DNA of 64,000 bases from Ochotona curzoniae (taxonomy: Eukaryota; Chordata; Mammalia; Lagomorpha; Ochotonidae), in assembly GCF_017591425.1 (NCBI RefSeq), contig NW_024466307.1:8286001-8350000 (forward strand), read 5' to 3'. Position numbers and translations under genes: made by a program. Positions 53,061-63,611 of the stretch are shown piece after piece. A model generated the notes under the pieces. That model searched no databases, was not told where the DNA came from, and saw only the letters and a program-made list of their open reading frames with translations. Position 1 is the first letter of the stretch, and each line of letters opens with the position of its first letter.

Positions 53061-54040
53061 ATATATTAACGATGCAAAAGTCACACATTTTACCTACGCG
53101 TACATTACATGATGTGCAACATTGCAATTCAAAAAGAACTTCTCTGATTCTAGAGCTATGTTAGATTCTTGAGGAGAACTATGGTTGGTTGAGAAGATAT
53201 CCGAGAATTTGTAAAAATTATCAGCATTTAAAAGGCAATTCCAAACACAAGCTCCAAGCCCCTTCTACTCATGAAGAAGCATGCTCTTTGCTTACAAACA
53301 GGGCAGGTTGTGCCTGACTGTATCCATTAGTGTCATTTTCCTCCTCGTTGAAACATCTATCGGTATTTTTCAGTGAATGACATGTTTTTCTTCTACTAAG
53401 CAACTGGTGAAGCTCCTGACATATACGACTGAAGTGAAAAAGAATACATTCTCATACTGTACTTCAACTATTTTTGTGTTCTACTATGCTAGTATTTTTC
53501 TAAATTATCTGTTGTGAAATCATCTTGAAGTCTACCAGTAATTTCGTACCATTTTCCCAATTTGTGCTTCTAGTCAACTCTGATATTCTCTACGCAAAAA
53601 AAAGGCATAAAAAATATCCGATCGGTTCTCTGCTTCGCTTGTTAGTGAGTTATGGAAATGCAGATAGCCAGGTAGCCCATTTACCGCTGGTCTAGGAATC
53701 GCTGACTCTGAACTCAAGTTTCTATGGGTGTGCAGTATTGTAAATGCTCAATCTGTGACCCTAAACAACATTTTAGAGAATAATGATTTGAAGGTCTTCT
53801 TGGGCTTTTTTATTTAACATAACATACGTATATGTTAATATAACATACATATATATTATATTGCATTCCTAGATACAAATACATACACATTTATAATATA
53901 CAACATATTGAACCTAGACTAAGACTTAATGTTGCAAAGGTCATACCTTTTACATATATGTGTGTGTGTGTATGTTTTATACTACTTAGTGGATAGGATT
54001 AAAAAGGCAAGTGTGATAAGCATTGCAATTTAAAAACAGT
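53061..54040. other. AT-rich unique DNA with TA-rich tract
   Basis: TATATGTTAATATAACATACATATATATTATATTG-type low complexity occupies roughly 53825-53905, and a TGTGTGTGTG patch is at 53959-53971. No gene or named repeat otherwise. Confidence 0.4.
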
Positions 54041-54055
54041 AGAATATAGGGACAA

Positions 54056-54348
54056 ATGGGGTGCTGCAGCAGGCTAATCCTTGGGGTGCAGTACAGGGAA
54101 GATACGGGTGCCAGTTCCTGCCCTGGCTTCTCCACATGACCCAGCTCCCTGCTTACAGCCTGGGAAAGTAGCAGAGTATGGCCCATAGGGGAGACACAGA
54201 AAAAGTTCCAGGATCATGGCTTTGAATCGGCGCAGCTCTGGCCATTGTGGACATCTGAGGGGCGAACTGGTGGTTGAAAAATTTCTCTTTCTGTCTTTCC
54301 CTTTGTCTCTGTAACTTTGACTTTAAACAAGAATAAATGGATCTGGAA
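54056..54348 (+). mobile_element. CSINE, diverged, near full length
   Basis: GGGTGCTGCAGCAGGCTAAT head, GGGTGCCAGTTCCTGCCCTG, CCCAGCTCCCTGCTTACAGC, CTGGGAAAGTAGCAGAGTAT, GAATCGGCGCAGCTCTGGCC, GAGGGGCGAACTGGTGGTTG and CAAGAATAAATGG tail. AGAATATAGGGAC (54041) and AGAATAGTGGAC (54352) may be its degenerate target-site duplications. Confidence 0.85.
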
Positions 54349-54368
54349 AAAAGAATAGTGGACTGTTG

Positions 54369-54520
54369 AGCCAGTGTTGTGGCATGGCTTGCATCGCCTG
54401 CCTCTGATGCTGGAAGTCCGGATTCAAAGCCACATCATGACACCCGCAGTTCAGCTCTTGTGAAATGTCTTGGATGCAGCAGATGATAACTCAAGTAATT
54501 GGGTTCTTGTCACACACATA
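54369..54520 (+). mobile_element. Old CSINE 5' part
   Basis: AGCCAGTGTTGTGGCATGGC head, TGATGCTGGAAGTCCGGATT, CACCCGCAGTTCAGCTC, GGATGCAGCAGATGATAACT and CAAGTAATTGGGTTCTTGTC follow old CSINE order through GCAGCAGATGATGGCTCAAGTA. The 3' half is absent. Confidence 0.7.
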
Positions 54521-54579
54521 GGTGGCCAAATGGAATTTCCAGAAACGTAATGAGATAAGCAATGCTAGGTGCCCAGAAT

Positions 54580-54712
54580 TTCACAGGGGCTTCCTCTGTG
54601 GTTGGCAAAACCCAGGTACCTGATCCCTCATCTACAGTGTATTAATAGGAAGCTGGCAGTCCTTTAAACGCAAAGTGACACTTGAATATGAGATGAGCCT
54701 AACTGGATGCAT
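54580..54712 (-). mobile_element. Old CSINE fragment, antisense
   Basis: CCCAGGTACCTGATCCCTCA, GTGTATTAATAGGAAGCTGG, AAAGTGACACTTGAATATGA parallel the reverse of an old CSINE (CAAGTACCTGAGCCATCA ... TGCATTAGCAGGAAGCTGG ... AGAGTGGGACTTGAAC). It faces the fragment just to its left. Confidence 0.6.
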
Positions 54713-55540
54713 CACAACCAAAACACCTACCTCTGAAAACAATTTCATAAGAATGTCTATAGATCCTTGAACAGATAATCCGCTACTTACCCTAGAATGT
54801 TTGATAGATTACTAGTGATTTTGGTTGGTCAGACAACTTTATGTCAGCTGAGTATCCAGAAACACATCTGTGTGTCACCTGTGACTGGCCTATGGTCACA
54901 GTATCAGAACAACAGGTAACCTAAGTGCACACAGAAGGAATTGAAAACTACTTAAACTACTTAATTACAAACAAATGAGTTTGCAACTCAAATTTGCTCT
55001 AGCAAGACATCCCAAATCTATCATACTCAAATGCCAAGTATAATGGGAAAAAAAAAAATTAAAGGTGAACAGATAGAAACCTTAATCCAACATGGTTAAA
55101 TTATCGTATTTTGAAAGCTTTAAAAAGTGTGTGACCACAGGACAATATTAGCCTCTTTCAAATAACCCTAATAGGGTCAGTGTAAACAGGGGTCGTTAGA
55201 GTTTACATCAGGCTCTTTCTCATCAATCATCATGCTAGAACGTGTTCATTTTTCTTCCAAAGATGTACAGTCAGCGGATGTGGTCCAGCATTCTTCCTGT
55301 GCTGATACTTGTAAATTACAGTGTAGTCTGTGCATGAGCTGGCCTAATGTGTGTTCTTACTAACTGAGCTAACTGTTCAGGAATAGTACATTCTAGTGGT
55401 GATAGAAATGTCAAGATATTTCTCAAAATTTAACACATATTCATAGATACACAAATATGTGTGTATATGTATGACATGAAATTCAGAATGGAATCTCCCT
55501 TGCTTTTATCGTGTAATGTGATAATCCATTATATTATTTT
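54713..55540. other. AT-rich unique DNA
   Basis: About 830 bases without recognised gene or repeat. A short A-run lies near 55049-55058. Confidence 0.4.
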
Positions 55541-55853
55541 GGGTCCTGTGCAGTAACCTAGCTGCTACAGTACTCACCTTGCAAACACTGGGATCCCATA
55601 TGGGTGCCGGTTCTAACCCCGGCAGCCCTGCTTCCAAGCTCCAGAAGCAGACTTGGGAAAGCAGGCAAGGACAACCCAAAACTTTGGCATTCTGCACCCA
55701 CATGAGAGACCCTGAAGAGGCTCCGGGCTCCTAGCTTCAGATTGTCTCAGCTCTGGCCATTGCAGCTGCTTGAGGAGTAAATCATCTGAGGGAAGTGCTT
55801 CCTCTCTCTCTCTCTGCTCTCTGTATATCTGATTTTCCAATGGAAAAAAAAAT
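55541..55853 (+). mobile_element. CSINE, full length, moderately diverged
   Basis: GGGTCCTGTGCAGTAACCTA head, TGCTACAGTACTCACCTTGC, GGGATCCCATATGGGTGCCG, the B-box GGTTCTAACCC, GACTTGGGAAAGCAGGCAAG, ACATGAGAGACCCTGAAGAG, GGCCATTGCAGCTGC, and a CT-rich stretch expanded to TCTCTCTCTCTCTG before GATTTTCCAATGGAAA. The 65- and 130-codon minus frames are antisense CSINE translations. Confidence 0.92.
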
Positions 55854-56543
55854 CGAAACATTAACATTATAGCATTTCTTCTGATACCTTGCTCTATGAT
55901 GAACACAACTTTTTGTGAATATTTTGAATATGAATATTTTTTCTCACTCTGTGCTGGAAAATATAAAGTTGAAATTGAAAACAACAAACATGCCCACCAA
56001 ACCATATTACTATATGAGGATAAGTATTTAGAATTCGTTTTAGGAATTCTAGAAGCTATTATGATTTAGACACTAATGTGGTCAAATTCAGCGGGGTAGA
56101 TGATATAGTTTCAATACTCCAGCTTCATTTTTTTATTATTAAAAGAAAAGCGGTCCCTCTAATGTCAGCTTCAGGACAGAGGAAACAACAAAGGCGCCCC
56201 TGCGATTCACAATATGGTACCCGACGCCCTGTGAAACCAGTGTGAGTTCTCTTGGATGAGTCCCCTCTAAAAGTAAGAGCTTCCTGTCTGTGAAAAGTAG
56301 GTTTCCGTTTCTGCTGCTCTTGTTGTTGAAGTTGTGGCAAATATCAAAGAGCTTTTGGAGTTTTTTCACACGCATTTGTGTAGGAAATATACTTAACACT
56401 TTAGTAAGATGTTTCTTCTATACACCTTTAAAATATTGTAGGTCTACTCCACCAAAAATAAAAGAAAAACAAGAGGGGAAAAAAAAGACTCTAACTTGTA
56501 GCAATTTGAATAAATGAAAACTGTCTTCAGCAGATACGATAGG

Positions 56544-56545
<2 letters not shown>
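55854..56545. other. AT-rich unique DNA
   Basis: No gene or named repeat. The 71/86-codon minus frames (56125-56399) overlap each other in different frames and lack domains. Confidence 0.4.

Positions 56546-56586
<41 letters not shown>
56546..56586 (+). repeat. (GT)n microsatellite
   Basis: About 20 perfect GT units. The minus frame with a poly-His-Thr translation is an artefact of this repeat. Confidence 0.97.
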
Positions 56587-56587
<1 letters not shown>

Positions 56588-57270
56588 TGTCTACGTACTC
56601 TCCCAAATTTAGAGACGCATTTTCTACAAAGAATGATCATGCAAACATAAAGAATAGCGTGAGACAGTATTTTGAAAACAGAAGCGCTTGGGAAATATTT
56701 TTCATTTTTAAAATAGGATAACTATTTGCCAAATGTTTAAGTTGGGTGACTGCTACAATATTTAAATTTTTGTATGAAATTAGCAGTCTTTTGGCAAAAA
56801 AAATAAATTGCGCAAGACAACTGCCAGATTAAAATGCATACACTCAGTCTGTCCTTTAGCTCACCACTCGTTCCCTCCTCCTCTGCTCGCTCCTTCTTTC
56901 CTCTCCCTTTAATCAGAGCAAATGTGCCTTTTTTTTGCAATCAGAAATGAAAATAAATCTTGAATGTGTGAATACTGAACAAAATGATTAATCACAGACC
57001 ATTCTGAGTTTCTTAAAAGCATTCTGCTGTAATTTTTTAACCCAGAAATATGATTCTTGTTTACAGAGATCTCCAAATAGCTGAGAAAGAACATTTGCTC
57101 ACATACCATCTTATAAATGTCCTCATCGAAGCTGTTCGCTTGCTAATAATCTCAAATGGCTTCGAGAACTTTAGAAAAGACTGCTGGTTCTAAGCTGAAC
57201 CCGATCCTTTCTAAGAGCAGATACAAGAGGGTTTGGGCAATTTGATTTTTTTCAACACCTGCATAATCTC
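56587..57270. other. Repeat-free AT-rich block, candidate conserved non-coding element
   Basis: About 680 bp between a GT repeat and an L1 end with no recognised repeat. It is rich in paired motifs such as TGATTAATCACAG (56984), CCCTTTAATCAGAGC (56905) and GCTAATAATCTC (57141), next to CT-rich stretches (CTCCTCCTCTGCTCG at 56876). The pattern is reminiscent of conserved enhancer DNA. No coding potential is seen. Confidence 0.25.
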
Positions 57271-57559
57271 CTAGGAAGCAAATTCATATTCTTGAACATG
57301 CGCACATGGAACCAGGCACATACAAACGCCGAGAGATTCACATATACACATCTGAAGTTTCAATAAATGGCAGATGTTATGGAAATATATGTTTAATGCC
57401 ATTTTCCTAGTCTGTCAGTCATGTTTATTATGTCACTGGATAATCATTGGGAATTGTTCTTAAGCATGGCTTATTTTCCATTTTAAATATATATCCATAT
57501 ATAAATATATAGATATAAATGGACTCACAGTGAAAGAATTAAGTATATCCCAACAGTAA
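57271..57559. other. AT-rich DNA with TA tract
   Basis: A TAAATATATATCCATATATAAATATATAG-like tract lies near 57484-57516. Otherwise no gene or repeat recognised. The right part may already belong to the L1 3' end. Confidence 0.4.
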
Positions 57560-57762
57560 GATGATGGACTTACTGATATTGTCTATGCCTACATAGAAAA
57601 CACTTCATTAACAGCATGATGGACTTGTGACTGTTCATGAAAGAAATTTATTGTAAAACTAGAGGAGAAATCGGTGGGGTGGCAGGGGCCTTGGGGAAGG
57701 GCATGGGCAACCCCAGAGGCTATGGAACTATATTATGAAACAGAATAAAGTATTTTAAATGT
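57560..57762 (+). mobile_element. Lagomorph-type L1 3' end, sense
   Basis: GGACTTGTGACTGTTCATGA, a G-run tract at 57676-57707, CCCCAGAGGCTATGGAACTA, TATTATGAAACAGAATAAAG and an A/T-rich end. The G-tract, the CAGAGxCTATG motif and ATxATGAAA/ATAAAA in this order match the minus-strand segment at 28898-29318. AATAAA at 57743-57748 would serve as the polyadenylation signal. No ORF2 sequence is attached, so it is heavily 5'-truncated. Confidence 0.5.
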
Positions 57763-58389
57763 GAAAACTATAGATATAGATACAGGTATAAGTATAGACA
57801 GATTCTTCATTTCTCAGGCACAATTAGTACTAAAGTAGGACTTCCCTCCCTGTGGTCTCAGTGTCTGTGCTCAACTAATCACAAAGTAAAAACATTCGGA
57901 AAATCGGTCAGTATTGAACATGAACATGAATCTGTAAATAAGATTGTAGAACTGCTCTTCACATAGAATTCTCATTGTATGAAGTTAGAAATATATAGAG
58001 ATGATTTTTAGAATACAAGAATATGTGCATATGGAAGCTCTTATTACTATATTTCACATTGTTTCACAGAGGGACTAGCATCTGAGGATATTGGTGTCAC
58101 TGGGTGAACTGTGGTGACCAAGGTATATGATGCTTTTTACACACACACTCATATTTCAGATGGTTTCCTCCTGTGACTATTGAACAAAAGTTATGTTAGC
58201 TGGAGTCACATAGCATACCAAAGTGTTCATCTGTGAGAGCCAATTTTCCGATATATTGAACACATTCTGAGAATCCAGATTAAATATTTACTCTATCAAG
58301 TAGTTGAAAAGTTTATAGTATTTTATTAATTTATACTGATGAGGTTACACTTACTAAAAATATTCATTCCATCAAAAGCACGGGCAATG
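57763..58389. other. AT-rich unique DNA
   Basis: About 630 bases, with TATAGATATAGATACAGGTATAAG-type short repeats near 57769-57800. No gene recognised. Confidence 0.4.
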
Positions 58390-58560
58390 GATGCCAGATG
58401 TAGGTAATGCCAGATAGGTGATGGCTCAAGCTCTTGCTTCTCTCCTACGCATGTGGGAAACCTGGATGGAGTCCCTCGCTCCTGGCTTCAGCATGGCCAA
58501 GCCACAACTGCTGCAAGCATTTGAGGCGTGATACTATTTTCCAACTTTTTGTCTCTTCAT
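58390..58560 (+). mobile_element. Old CSINE, internal/3' portion
   Basis: GGTGATGGCTCAAGCTCTTG, CGCATGTGGGAAACCTGGAT, GGAGTCCCTCGCTCCTGGCT, TCAGCATGGCCAAGCCACAA and GCATTTGAGGCGTGA are old CSINE motifs from the middle to the GTGGGGAGTGA block. The head and the A-rich tail are not recognisable. Confidence 0.7.
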
Positions 58561-58870
58561 CAAGCCTGTCCACCAGTGTTTCTTATTTACTATGTATTGT
58601 GTCAAATGACTAGTAAAGTTATGTATGCATATATGTGTCCAACAGTGGCCAGAGAGACCAGCAGGAAATGCACTCAGAAATCTGCTCCTCCTGGCTCTCA
58701 AACTCCTTCCTCAATGAGCCACTACGTTTTTACTTCAACTAAATGGGTTTTGGTTCCTGTCACCTGCAGTACAAGAATTGAGACTGAAACAATCCATGTT
58801 TTTGAGGTACCCTCATGTTAATTAAATCTATAGTCCAGACAGGAAGTCATCTTCTTTTAAATTTACCCTG
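58561..58870. other. Unique DNA
   Basis: About 310 bases. A 97-codon plus frame (58528-58821) covers most of it, has no domain and begins within the SINE remnant. Not called as a gene. Confidence 0.4.
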
Positions 58871-58871
58871 T

Positions 58872-59206
58872 AAGGCCCAGCATGGTAACCTAGCGGCTAA
58901 AGTCTTCACCTTGCACATACCAGGGTTTCATATAGATGCCGGTTCTAATCCTGGGGCCTCTGCTTCCCATCCAGCTCCCTGCTTGTGGCCTGGGAAAGCA
59001 GTCGGGGACAGCCCAAAGCCTTGGGGAACTGCACCCAGGTGGGAGACCCCAAAGAGGCTCCTGGCTCTTGGCTTTGGATTGGTTTCAGATTGGCACAACT
59101 CTGGCCATTTTGGCCACTTGGAGTGAATCAGCAGACAGAAGGTCTTCCTCTCTGTCTCTCCTCCTCTCTGTGTAACAGATTTTCCAATAAAAATAAAAGA
59201 ATCTTT
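58872..59206 (+). mobile_element. CSINE, full length
   Basis: AAGGCCCAGCATGGTAACCT head, AGCGGCTAAAGTCTTCACCT, the B-box GGTTCTAATCC, CATCCAGCTCCCTGCTTGTG, GGGAAAGCAGTCGGGGACAG, AAGCCTTGGGGAACTGCACC, ACTTGGAGTGAATCAGCAGA and TTTCCAATAAAAATAAAAGA. There is a small internal duplication, GGATTGGTTTCAGATTGG, in place of the single TTCGGATCGG. The three plus frames over it are CSINE translations. Confidence 0.95.
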
Positions 59207-60665
59207 TTTTTTAATCGCCTTGTAACTCCACTAAGGGGTTTGACATAGGAAACGAATAATGTAAGAGTAATTTAAAACATTTGTTTAAAATAAAATTAAA
59301 AGTTAACTTTGTATTGGCATAAAAAAAATTTCCAAATCTATGCACATATTTTCATGATGTACATTTTGCACCAACTTTGGAAGATCCCCCCATGTACTAT
59401 TTTCCTTGCCCAATCATATTTTTAAAACCTCTGAATATCAAACTTTATGCTAATATTTAGACTATTATAGGAGGGGGGAAAATCTATGCAAAGAGTAGGG
59501 TAACTTTAGCTAAAAAGAGTCTGGTAACTTCAGCTAAAATGATTTCATTAAATCCTGTAGGGAAAATGTGTTAAATATAAGGTATATATATTTGTCCACG
59601 AATAAACTCTTTCTTCCTCACTAGAGATAAATATTCCAAATACTAGAGCCCTAAATCCTATATGTTAGTCATAGAAGACAAATTTTTATGATTTTTGACA
59701 CATTTGTACTGCTAGACTTCACTACAGCATAAGAAGCACGCATGTTACCCTGACAGCAAAGAAATGAAAATTCTACACTATATATATTTTTCAGTGGCAT
59801 CTTTGTAGACCTTGCCAGTATCTGAACTGTTAGAACATGATTGAATGTCAATTTTGTGCAGGAATTTTAAAGCAGGTTTATTATAGTGCCGAATGTATCT
59901 GGTCATAAGTTTTACTATGCAGAAAGAGCAAACTTGCCCCAAACATGAATTTTTATAAATACTCATTAATTGTTCAATATAACATGACTTTCCAATTCTA
60001 CACTTTTGTAATACTTATGAGGCTTCTCAGGGGTTTTCTCAGCCAAGAAAATAAATAATATACTTCTTATGTTAATGTTTCCAATATCAACATAATTGTT
60101 TAAAAGTTGGCCTCTTTATTCTATTAGCTACTTTGAGAAAAGAACATGGAAATAGTACTATAAAGTTCTAAATGATTAAAGATCTGTTAAACAATAATTC
60201 ATTCTTAAACTGAAAGTATCCTCACAGTTACATTATTTCTTTCCAACTTGCAATCAACACTGTTTTTCTTTTTTAAATTTTTTTCAGGAATGACATTTAA
60301 GTCTCAATTTTAAACTAAAAAGACTATGCTTGGAGTATTTGCAAAACCAAACCTTTAGTTTTAATGACTGCATCTAAATTTGCTAATAAAAAAGAAAGCA
60401 TTGTTTCTCCACATAAAAGCATCCTACCAGCCTGGGCTTCAAGGAGACTACATTATACCTCTGTTTTCAGGTGTTCTATCTTCACATGAATACATCAATT
60501 CACAACAACTCTACTTCACAGCATGCTTGGCACAGACAGCTTTGTCCCCTTCAGCCCAGAAATGACCTTTTGTGCTCCTATTCCAAACTGGCCAAGGTGT
60601 CTGGTCAGCATTCTAGAAAGTACAAAATGGAATAACAGGTCTTACTAAAAACAGAACATACCTGG
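59207..60665. other. AT-rich unique DNA
   Basis: About 1.45 kb with one small tandem duplication (59492-59539). No gene or named repeat recognised. Confidence 0.4.
59492..59539 (+). repeat. Two-copy tandem duplication, 24-bp unit
   Basis: The unit starting AGAGTAGGGTAACTTTAGCT at 59492 is followed directly by AGAGTCTGGTAACTTCAGCT at 59516, differing at three positions. A simple tandem duplication that has since diverged. Confidence 0.9.
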
Positions 60666-60666
60666 T

Positions 60667-60676
60667 GTTGTGTGTG

Positions 60677-60708
<32 letters not shown>

Positions 60709-60721
60709 TGCGCGCACACAA
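60667..60721 (+). repeat. (CA)n microsatellite with CG-containing edges
   Basis: TGTTGTGTGTGCACG leads into about 14 CA units and then ATGCGCGCACACA. The GT-then-CA arrangement makes the ends an imperfect palindrome, and alternating purine-pyrimidine sequence favours Z-DNA. Confidence 0.95.
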
Positions 60722-60965
60722 TTTCAAAACTTCATATTGAAAAATGACACATTTTTGTATCTTAGCATGTAATCAATATAAAGCCTATGAAGAAAGCTTA
60801 CTTTCATCTTTCATATAAAAGTCTTCCAGCATTTGCTGACTTGCAGTCACACCATTGACTAGCAGTTACCACAATGACTTCCGCCTAATCAAGGCAACGA
60901 TGTTTTCAGTCACCACATTCCTCATGCAGAAATCTCACCTAATCAGATAGATGAGAAAAAGGTAA
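60722..60965. other. AT-rich unique DNA
   Basis: A short stretch between a CA microsatellite and an L1 fragment. No gene or repeat recognised. Confidence 0.35.
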
Positions 60966-60972
60966 ATGGAAA

Positions 60973-61024
60973 TTTTAAAGATTGGGAATAAATCTTTAAA
61001 GATTTATTTTAAAGATTGGGAATA
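60973..61024. repeat. Direct repeat flanking a perfect 22-bp palindrome
   Basis: An 18-bp sequence (TTTTAAAGATTGGGAATA) occurs at 60973-60990 and again at 61007-61024. Between and overlapping them lies a perfect palindrome, AATAAATCTTT joined to AAAGATTTATT (60987-61008). The half-site AATAAATCTTT is the 3' tail of CSINE, so the palindrome looks like two SINE tails back to back, although no SINE bodies remain. Confidence 0.85.
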
Positions 61025-61190
61025 TCATCTTTATTCACAGATGATATGACTTCTATGTAGAAGATACCAAAAAATGACCACAAAAGTAAGTTTAACTAAT
61101 AAGAGAGTATAGCAAGGTCAGAGGATATAAGGTTATAAACATAAATAAATGTTTTTTCTGTATGCCAGTGGTAAACAACTGGGATCCAAA
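61020..61190 (+). mobile_element. L1 ORF2 fragment, sense, broken
   Basis: TTCACAGATGATATGACTTC, GTAGAAGATACCAAAAAATG, CAGAGGATATAAGGTTATAA, ACATAAATAAATGTTTTTTC and TGTATGCCAGTGGTAAACAA match sense L1 ORF2 just after the catalytic YADD region (TTTGCAGATGACATGATTCTATATCTAGAAAACCCTAAAGACTCC ... GGATACAAAATCAATACACAxAAATCAGTAGCATTTCTATACACCAACAACA). It has indels and stops and cannot encode enzyme. Confidence 0.75.
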
Positions 61191-61720
61191 TTGAGTGATT
61201 TATTCTTTATCCTGGAAGAAGAGAGACGTTTCTCTTCAACTTTACCAATATACTCAGAGCAGAGGGTTTCCTTCAACATTCCCAGGTATATGCTGAGCAC
61301 TTTGAAGATCCGTATTTTATTATCTTATTTCATGAACTCTTTAGTTGAAATTTTTAAATATTTAGTGGCATTCACTCATTTATGTGCATCAGATATTAAA
61401 AATATAATTTTATTATTATTGTTATTTCCTCACTAATCCTGTTTATAGTGTTGTATTTTATTCTGTTACTTCTCGGTGTCTGCTAACACATTTTCAATTA
61501 TATCCATTCTTCCTTCATTGTCTGATAATTTTGCCTTCATTTCTCAGGGTTTTTCATGCTTTTGATGGATTAGTCCTACTCTTTTTTTTTCAGTTTTTGA
61601 ATTTCTGTTTTCTATTATTATTTTGCAGGCTTGGGTTTTGTTTGATGGTCTTTTCTTGAAGCATGATCTTTAAGCTTATCCTTTGCTTGTTGACCTGATG
61701 TTATTATGTTTTGGCACGTG
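61191..61720. other. T-rich AT DNA, possibly decayed antisense L1
   Basis: The plus strand is T-rich and has L1-like phrases in reverse (GTTGTATTTTATTCTGTTAC, TTTTGCAGGCTTGGGTTTTG), but order and identity are not good enough to name it. A 95-codon plus frame (61149-61436) overlaps the L1 remnant and is not a gene. Confidence 0.3.
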
Positions 61721-62010
61721 TTTGAAAGCAGAGCTGTAAAGAGACAGAAAGCAGAGCAGTGATCTTCCTTCTGCTGGTTCACTTTCCAAATGTCTGCAGC
61801 AGTGGGGCTGGGCCAGGATAAATCTCGCAGCCTGGAAGTCCTTCTGGGTCTTTCACAGGAAGTCCAAGTGCTTTGGTCATGTGGGACTGCCTTCCCAAGC
61901 ACATTAACAGGGATTTGAAAAGGAAGTAGAGCAGCTGGGACTCCATCTGGTAATCAGATGGGAAACTCCAGTGTGACCAGCAGCATCTGGAATCTCAGCG
62001 CCTTGGTATT
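61721..62010 (-). mobile_element. Old CSINE, antisense
   Basis: GTTTGAAAGCAGAGCTGTAA (reverse tail), ATCTTCCTTCTGCTGGTTCA, CTTTCCAAATGTCTGCAGCA, GTGGGGCTGGGCCAGG, CAGGAAGTCCAAGTGCTTTG, TTCCCAAGCACATTAACAGG, GAGCAGCTGGGACTCCATCT and CCAGCAGCATCTGGAATCTC are in reverse old-CSINE order. The 94-codon minus frame in it is repeat-derived. Confidence 0.85.
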
Positions 62011-63139
62011 GCTTCCTGCTCATTAATTTTGAATGGGGGGAGGTAAATAAGGGATTGATTATCCATGCTTTCTTGATATTACAACTATATTTTGTAAGAT
62101 TTGTCAGGCAGGGATTATCATCATCATCATCCTTAATACAGGAAGTTCTGTGGAATCTTTTGAACATAGGGCAGAATACGTGAACCTGCTCATGATGTAT
62201 TGTTTTAGGTTTATTATATGCTTTCAATTATTTTCTGTCACCATGTTATGCTCCTGATGTTTTATTTTAGATCACCTTATTTTTTAAAATAATCATTGGT
62301 AAATATATTTAAGTTGGTGGCAGCAAATTACATTTAACTTTATACAAGAAAAATTAAAAGTGTTTTAAATTCCACTAACTTTTTTTTATTATAATAGCAT
62401 AATTAAGTAAAAGAAAACCATTTAAACTTTAAGGTCACATAATTATTTTTAAATGACTAACACAGCCACAATAGAATATGTATAAACTTATGCATTATCA
62501 AATAAAAGCACTGTAAGATAAAAATGTCCCCATGACACTCGTATTTGAAAGTACATGAATTAAATATGCTTCTCTCATCTCTGGTGGTCCATGGAATTTT
62601 TATGGCTTAACTAGACTTTTGTACTTATTTTATGTAAAAATACCGGTGTGCTACTAAAATTTTTTATTTTTCTATAAATGTCATAGCATGAGATATAAAA
62701 AAAAAGTTTAACACAGATTTGTCTTAAAATTTTCCAGTGTAATCTATCGCACCGTGGCTTCTAAATCCATAGAGTATTATGTCCTTTCTCCCTCTTCTTG
62801 CAGGCTCTACCAACACTATTCCCCTGTGTTTCAATATATATTTTTCCAAACTCATTGATCTTGAGTCTTTTACTGCCTGGCTCACTTTAGGGAACTAGTC
62901 TTCCTGAAAATACACTTTGGGAAATAGTGTGTGCTGAATCAGTTCAGTCCTCAAGCTTGACATTTTCCTCTCAAGGTGGTGCCCCAGGATGCTGACCCTT
63001 ATCTTGTCTGGCTGTTTTTGCTTCTCCTCCCTCCTGGATTGAGTCAAGGACTCAGTGTAATGAAGAGCTAGAAGAAAAGAGAATGGAGTGATGGAGATCT
63101 CTCTTCCTTAAACATAGTGCACTTGCTGTATCACCATTG
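62011..63139. other. AT-rich unique DNA
   Basis: About 1.1 kb. A small ATC repeat is at 62118-62132 and a G-run near 62034-62041. The 107-codon minus frame (61904-62227) starts in unique DNA and runs into the SINE, with no domain. No gene recognised. Confidence 0.4.
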
Positions 63140-63270
63140 AAGTCCACAGCTGGTAGGCAATGTCCCAGTGGCTCCACTTCCCATCCAGCTACCCAGTTAT
63201 GGCCTGGGAAAGCAGTAGAGGATAACCCAAGATCTTGGGACCTTGCCCTTGTGTGAAAGACCAAGGGAAA
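63140..63270 (+). mobile_element. CSINE internal fragment
   Basis: CCCAGTGGCTCCACTTCCCA, TCCAGCTACCCAGTTATGGC, CTGGGAAAGCAGTAGAGGAT, AACCCAAGATCTTGGGACCT and TTGTGTGAAAGACC represent the middle of a CSINE. The head is unclear and the 3' third is missing. Confidence 0.8.
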
Positions 63271-63288
63271 TGACACATTCTGTTTTAA

Positions 63289-63375
63289 ATATACATTTGC
63301 TTTTGAAAGAGTAACAGAAAATCTTACACAATAACAAGCAGTGTCTTAACCCACTATGCCATGAATCGGTCCTCA
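63289..63375 (-). mobile_element. Old CSINE, antisense, ends only
   Basis: CATTTGCTTTTGAAAGAGTA and ACAGAAA (reverse tail side) are joined to AAGCAGTGTCTTAACCCACT and ATGCCATGAATCGGTCC (reverse head, A-box region), with the middle deleted. It faces the fragment to its left. Confidence 0.65.
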
Positions 63376-63611
63376 TATTTGATTTATGTATGGAAGATGC
63401 ACTGCAGAAAAATGTACATATTATACAGCATAACACTTGTTTTCTTCAATAATTAGCATTAATTATTTATGTCACCTTTGTCATCTAGTCTACAAATGTC
63501 TTGACATTATAACTGATATTACTCATTGTAGAACCTCAGGTGCACACAGCTCTGTGCAGAGTGTCCCTGAGCATGTGTGAATAAATCATTTCTGTAGCGA
63601 ATGGTTGATCT
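63376..63611. other. AT-rich unique DNA
   Basis: A short stretch between SINE remnants. Nothing identified. Confidence 0.35.
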
